From contig JANXZO010000051.1 in assembly GCA_025355465.1 (NCBI GenBank), positions 1-64,000 of the forward strand: a DNA stretch of 64,000 bases. Direction: 5' to 3'. The DNA is from Bacteroidales bacterium (GTDB lineage Bacteria; Bacteroidota; Bacteroidia; Bacteroidales; FEN-979). The notes under the pieces were generated by a model. It made no database searches. It was not told where the DNA came from and was given only the letters and a program-made list of their open reading frames with translations. The position numbers and the translations under genes are program-made. Of the stretch, positions 60,609 to 64,000 are shown piece after piece (position 1 is the first letter of the stretch; each line of letters begins with the position of its first letter).

Positions 60609-61205
60609 TTAAACTATTTCAAAAACCGGAATGATCTCCTCGTAATCGGGATCCCTCATCGCATTGATAAGCTTAACCCCCTGGTAGCTCTTCAGATCCG
60701 AAACTCGGATCACCCTTTCAGAAATTCTTTCTTCGTCCAAAAGTCTGGCCCGGCAGGTTCCCGGTAAAAGCGGCGTTGACGGTGTAATCCAGTGCTTGCC
60801 ATCAAAAAAAATCAGGTTCGAAATTGTGGTGTCTGTGATAAATTCATCCTTCACAATAATAATTTCGTCGCAACCTCCCCGTTGGTTCAATAAACTATTC
60901 AGGATTGACCTGTCGAGATATTTTACCGGGTAATTCACATCGTTGCATTTAACCAGTCGCAAAGAGGAAATACGACGCTTATCATGACGTTTATAGGAAA
61001 TCGCCCCCATTCCGGGCCCATATTCCACCTTGCACCGAACAACGCCTTTCGACAGCTCCCCGGGAACATTTATCCTTTGCCACAAGCCAACAGGGCTTGC
61101 AATTCCCCATATCTCTTTCCGGGCCTGGTTCATCCGCTGTTCGTGCCACCTCAGGTTTAAGGGAACACCATCCCTAAGGCAGAGCGTTTCAAACAATTGG
61201 GACAT
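60609..61205 (-). CDS. pabC: Aminotransferase class IV, aminodeoxychorismate lyase-like
   Basis: The product has 198 residues from ATG 61205. VKYLDRSILNSLLNQRGGCD includes the PLP Lys region, and ITDTTISNLIFFDGKHWITP with PSTPLLPGTCRARLL is the class IV signature. It overlaps pabB by 17 bases and should release 4-aminobenzoate from aminodeoxychorismate. It is shorter than the typical 270 residues, with most missing from the N-terminus. Confidence 0.75.
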   Translation of the reverse strand: MSQLFETLCLRDGVPLNLRWHEQRMNQARKEIWGIASPVGLWQRINVPGELSKGVVRCKVEYGPGMGAISYKRHDKRRISSLRLVKCNDVNYPVKYLDRSILNSLLNQRGGCDEIIIVKDEFITDTTISNLIFFDGKHWITPSTPLLPGTCRARLLDEERISERVIRVSDLKSYQGVKLINAMRDPDYEEIIPVFEIV

Positions 61206-62169
61206 ATACCTTCTGGATAAGTTCTTCGTACTCCTTCTTCGCATCGCTCAAGGCAGTAATACCACCTCCGCTACGGTAATACAACCTTCCGTCCTGCTCC
61301 TCGATAAACCGTATCATGACAGCCGAATCCAGGTTCCTTCCGTCGAAATAGCCGAAAATTCCCGTGTAAAATCCGCGATTAAATGGTTCGGTTTCAAGAA
61401 TAATCTCAAGGGTGCGTTTCTTGGGGGCACCCGTCACAGATCCGGCTGGCAACAAGGTGAAGATCAGTTCGCCGAGTTTACCAGGATAGTCGGTGGGTAA
61501 ATTTCCCGATATTTCAGAACTAACCTGGAGCAACTCCTTCCTGTTGGTGTGGATCCGGTCAATGTACCGGAATCTTTCAACTTTAATGCCGGTTGAAACC
61601 ATCGAAAGGTCATTCCGGATAAGATCCACAATGGTGTTGTGTTCAAAAAATTCCTTTTCGTCCCCCAGAATTTGTGTCTCGGCGTCCGGAATAGTCGCAT
61701 CTATGGTTCCTTTCATCGGATAGGAGAAAATCTTTCCATCCTTTATCCTGATAAAGATTTCGGGTGAGAATACCGCAAAACTACCCTCCAGGAATAGTTT
61801 ATATGGTGCCTGGCTGATGTTATAAATCTCTTCCAGCGAAAGACTTGTCCTGATTTTTGTCGGAAAGGTGAGGTTCAGGAGATAAGTATCTCCGCGTTTC
61901 AGGTGGGCCATCACTTTTTCAAAAGCGTTGTCATATTCTTCAAATGACAGTGGATCAAGGGTAAATGAGAATGCTTTTGTTGGATTTTGCGATGGTGCCA
62001 CGGGGAATGAATTGCCTGTCGAATATCGGATTCTGCTGGCTTCAGCCGACCGGGGTGAAAGAACGATAGCTTTGGTGGCGGAAAAATCTATCACAAACAC
62101 AAAAGGCTCTTGTCTCTTTGCAAAATCATTAATTTTACCGATTGCCTCTTCCCTGGATAAATAATTCAT
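61189..62169 (-). CDS. pabB: Aminodeoxychorismate synthase component I
   Basis: The product has 326 residues from ATG 62169. The chorismate-binding fold is shown by FSYPMKGTIDATIPDAET (KGT motif), VDLIRNDLSMVSTG (DLIRNDL), LPAGSVTGAPKKRTLEII and YTGIFGYFDG. It converts chorismate to aminodeoxychorismate with the adjacent amidotransferase. Longer starts at 62199 or 62241 would run into pabA. The start codon abuts the pabA start codon. Confidence 0.9.
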   Translation of the reverse strand: MNYLSREEAIGKINDFAKRQEPFVFVIDFSATKAIVLSPRSAEASRIRYSTGNSFPVAPSQNPTKAFSFTLDPLSFEEYDNAFEKVMAHLKRGDTYLLNLTFPTKIRTSLSLEEIYNISQAPYKLFLEGSFAVFSPEIFIRIKDGKIFSYPMKGTIDATIPDAETQILGDEKEFFEHNTIVDLIRNDLSMVSTGIKVERFRYIDRIHTNRKELLQVSSEISGNLPTDYPGKLGELIFTLLPAGSVTGAPKKRTLEIILETEPFNRGFYTGIFGYFDGRNLDSAVMIRFIEEQDGRLYYRSGGGITALSDAKKEYEELIQKVYVPIV

Positions 62170-62748
62170 ATGACGCGGATCCTGCTGCTCAACAACCATG
62201 ATTCCTTTACCTACAACCTGGCGGAACTTTTGCGGATTCACGGCAAAGTTACTTTTAAAATTATAACTCCCGAAAGGGTTGTTTCAGAAAGGGTTGATGA
62301 GTATGACGGGATCATTTTTTCGCCAGGACCCGGCCGGCCGGATGAACACCCTGTAATGAACGATCTTTTGCAGGCCTATGCAGCAAAAAAACCCATCCTT
62401 GGGATCTGTCTTGGGATGCAGACAATGGCTATCCATTTCGGCGCCTCTATGATCAATTTGGGCAGCGTGATACATGGCCAACCAAGGCAATTAAAGGTGC
62501 TTGATCCCGGTCATTTTTTGTTCGTCGGTATTTCCCCGCAACCTGTTGTAGGGCTATACCATTCATGGGCTGTCAGCCAGGAGAATTTGCCGGAAAATCT
62601 TGATATTATAGCCTTGTCATCAGATGACATTATCATGGCCCTTGCCCATAAAAAATTTGATATCTGCGGCGTTCAGTTTCATCCCGAATCGATTATGACC
62701 CCGCAGGGTCAGATAATGTTGAACAACTGGATTGCCCACATTCAATAG
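62170..62748 (+). CDS. pabA: Glutamine amidotransferase of aminodeoxychorismate/anthranilate synthase
   Basis: The 192-residue class I amidotransferase has ILLLNNHDSFTYNLAELLR at its start, IFSPGPGRPDEHP, the nucleophile in GICLGMQTM (Cys 79) and HPES with the catalytic His. It supplies ammonia to PabB, which is transcribed divergently. trpG is an alternative name; the locus favours the folate pathway. Confidence 0.9.
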   Translation: MTRILLLNNHDSFTYNLAELLRIHGKVTFKIITPERVVSERVDEYDGIIFSPGPGRPDEHPVMNDLLQAYAAKKPILGICLGMQTMAIHFGASMINLGSVIHGQPRQLKVLDPGHFLFVGISPQPVVGLYHSWAVSQENLPENLDIIALSSDDIIMALAHKKFDICGVQFHPESIMTPQGQIMLNNWIAHIQ

Positions 62749-62784
62749 GGTCAGCTCGGAAGGTCTGCCCAATGGTCGATTCGC

Positions 62785-62815
62785 TTGTCCATCAAGGCTC
62801 CATTGATTACCTTTG
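62785..62815 (+). promoter_or_regulatory. Promoter TTG-N20-TACCTTTG before the U32 gene
   Basis: TTG at 62785-62787 and TACCTTTG at 62808-62815 are separated by 20 bases. The -7 box ends 14 bases before GTG 62830, predicting a short leader and supporting that start. Confidence 0.55.
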
Positions 62816-62829
62816 CAAAAAAAAAATCT

Positions 62830-64000
62830 GTGCAGAAAATAGAGATTACTGCGCCCGTTGGCACTTGGGAATCAGTCATAACGGCCATCCATGCAGGAGC
62901 CGACTCCGTTTACTTTGGGGTAGGGGTGCTGAATATGCGTGCCCATTCATCGGTCAATTTCTCCCTGCGCGACCTGGAAAAAATAACCAAGATCTGCCGG
63001 GAACACGGCGTTCGCACTTACCTCACCATGAATACAATCATCTACGACAAGGAGGTAATGCTGATGAAAAAAATGATCGACTCGGCGAAAAAGAACGGGA
63101 TCTCTGCCATCATTGCCTCCGACCAGGCGGTCATTCAGTATGCCCGTTCAGTGGGGATGAATATTCACATGAGTACGCAGACTAATATTTCTAACCTGGA
63201 AGCTGTGAAGTATTGGTCGCAGTATGCAGACGTGATGGTCACTGCACGGGAGCTAAGCCTCACACAGGTAGCCTCCATCACCCGGGCAATAAAAAGAAAT
63301 AAAATCAAAGGAGCTTCCGGTGAGTCCGTTCGTATCGAGATATTTGCCCATGGTGCCCTCTGCATGGCCATCTCCGGCAAATGTTACCTGAGCCTTGATC
63401 AGTATAATGCTTCCGCCAACCGCGGTTCCTGTTACCAACTCTGCCGGCGACCTTATAAAGTGACCGATTCCGATGGCGAGGTCGAACTGGAAGTCGACAA
63501 CGAGTATATCATGTCGCCAAAAGATTTGTGCACAATCGGGTTTCTTGATAAAATCTTGACTGCCGGCGTTTCAATATTGAAGATCGAAGGACGCGGACGG
63601 AGTCCTGAATACGTCAAAACGGTCGTGGAGTGCTATCGGGAGGCAGCAACCGCGGTTGAAGAAGGAACTTACTCGCAGGAAAAGGTTTCCGGCTGGCTGA
63701 AACGGCTTGAACGGGTATACAACCGTGGTTTTTGGGATGGTTATTACCTGGGTAGAAAAATGGGCGAGTGGTCCGAAAAACACGGCTCCGTAGCCACCGA
63801 ATACAAGGAGTATGTTGGAAAGATAACCAACTATTTTAAAAAACTGAAGGTGGCCGAGATAAAGATGGAGTCCGGACACCTTGCTCCCGGCGACCGTGTT
63901 TATATTCAGGGCCCAACCACAGGGGTAATTGAGTTTACAGTTCCGGAAATCCGGGTGGATCTGATTTCTGTTGCAAAAACTGTCAAAGGCGATAACTGTA
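62830..64000 (+). CDS. U32-family peptidase-like protein, cut by the window end
   Basis: From GTG 62830 (VQKIEITAPVGTWESVITAI) the frame is open to the window end. A TTG at 62803 in the same frame is an alternative. The U32 motif EIFAHGALCMAISGKCYLS, SANRGSCYQLCRRPYKV and LKIEGRGRSPEYVKTVVECY are all present. U32 proteins are linked to collagen degradation and, more often, to tRNA or rRNA hydroxylation with iron-sulfur clusters (four conserved Cys). At least 390 residues are visible; the C-terminus lies outside. Confidence 0.88.
   Translation, partial: MQKIEITAPVGTWESVITAIHAGADSVYFGVGVLNMRAHSSVNFSLRDLEKITKICREHGVRTYLTMNTIIYDKEVMLMKKMIDSAKKNGISAIIASDQAVIQYARSVGMNIHMSTQTNISNLEAVKYWSQYADVMVTARELSLTQVASITRAIKRNKIKGASGESVRIEIFAHGALCMAISGKCYLSLDQYNASANRGSCYQLCRRPYKVTDSDGEVELEVDNEYIMSPKDLCTIGFLDKILTAGVSILKIEGRGRSPEYVKTVVECYREAATAVEEGTYSQEKVSGWLKRLERVYNRGFWDGYYLGRKMGEWSEKHGSVATEYKEYVGKITNYFKKLKVAEIKMESGHLAPGDRVYIQGPTTGVIEFTVPEIRVDLISVAKTVKGDNC

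Noticed and set aside
1-64000. CRISPR arrays, rRNA genes, phage structural genes or an origin of replication
   Set aside because: No regularly spaced repeats, rRNA signatures, capsid or tail genes, or dnaA-box clusters were recognised while reading both strands.

Overview
The window looks like a chromosomal contig from a member of Bacteroidota, most likely Bacteroidales-like and anaerobic or environmental. The evidence is three type IX secretion (T9SS) C-terminal sorting domains, a tight ftsX / DUF3098 / uppP / truB block, an alpha-2-macroglobulin without a thioester, and many promoters of the TAnnTTTG (-7) type close upstream of start codons. Base composition is moderate to fairly high in GC, but 16.0-18.6 kb is visibly AT-richer.

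Layout. 0-1.8 kb: the end of an ISL3-like transposase abuts a T9SS-secreted protein that has lost its 5' part, followed by a small PID-CTERM-like protein. 2-9 kb: a redox/metal/sulfur cluster holding a Crp/Fnr regulator, a NifX-like protein, a class V aminotransferase, DUF6132, an ArsM-like methyltransferase, a 35-residue Lys/Cys peptide, a radical SAM/SPASM maturase, a thioredoxin fused to an eroded thioredoxin reductase, DUF302 and a secreted rhodanese. This cluster is the best candidate for an undescribed system, probably a ribosomally made, radical-SAM-modified Cys peptide tied to arsenic or thiol chemistry. 9-11.1 kb: a serine hydrolase and a phosphatidylserine decarboxylase. 11.1-13.6 kb: a gene graveyard with remnants of DUF1254/DUF1214, a tyrosine phosphatase, an aldehyde dehydrogenase, a truncated CDF transporter and a receiver domain. 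13.7-20.3 kb: secreted nuclease, FAD reductase, small secreted proteins, an AT-rich stretch next to tRNA-Asn, and a SPOR/beta-barrel protein. 20.3-24.3 kb: two divergent radical SAM proteins. 24.3-29.5 kb: small proteins, a WYL regulator, tRNA-Val, a beta-lactamase-like protein and an M28 peptidase.

29.5-37.5 kb: a second T9SS plus PID-CTERM pair, receiver proteins that look like a hybrid kinase stripped of its ATPase, rhaD, tadA and a BNR-repeat T9SS protein. 37.5-45.7 kb: truB, uppP, DUF3098 and ftsX, then two AsmA-like genes, the shorter with an in-frame amber codon. 45.7-64 kb: leuS, DUF3108, an EXPERA protein, a giant alpha-2-macroglobulin, a helix-turn-helix regulator, a degenerate FolD, aspS, a p-aminobenzoate (pabC-pabB / pabA) locus with abutting start codons, and a U32 peptidase running off the end.

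All calls come from reading the sequence and remembered family features. No database search was run.
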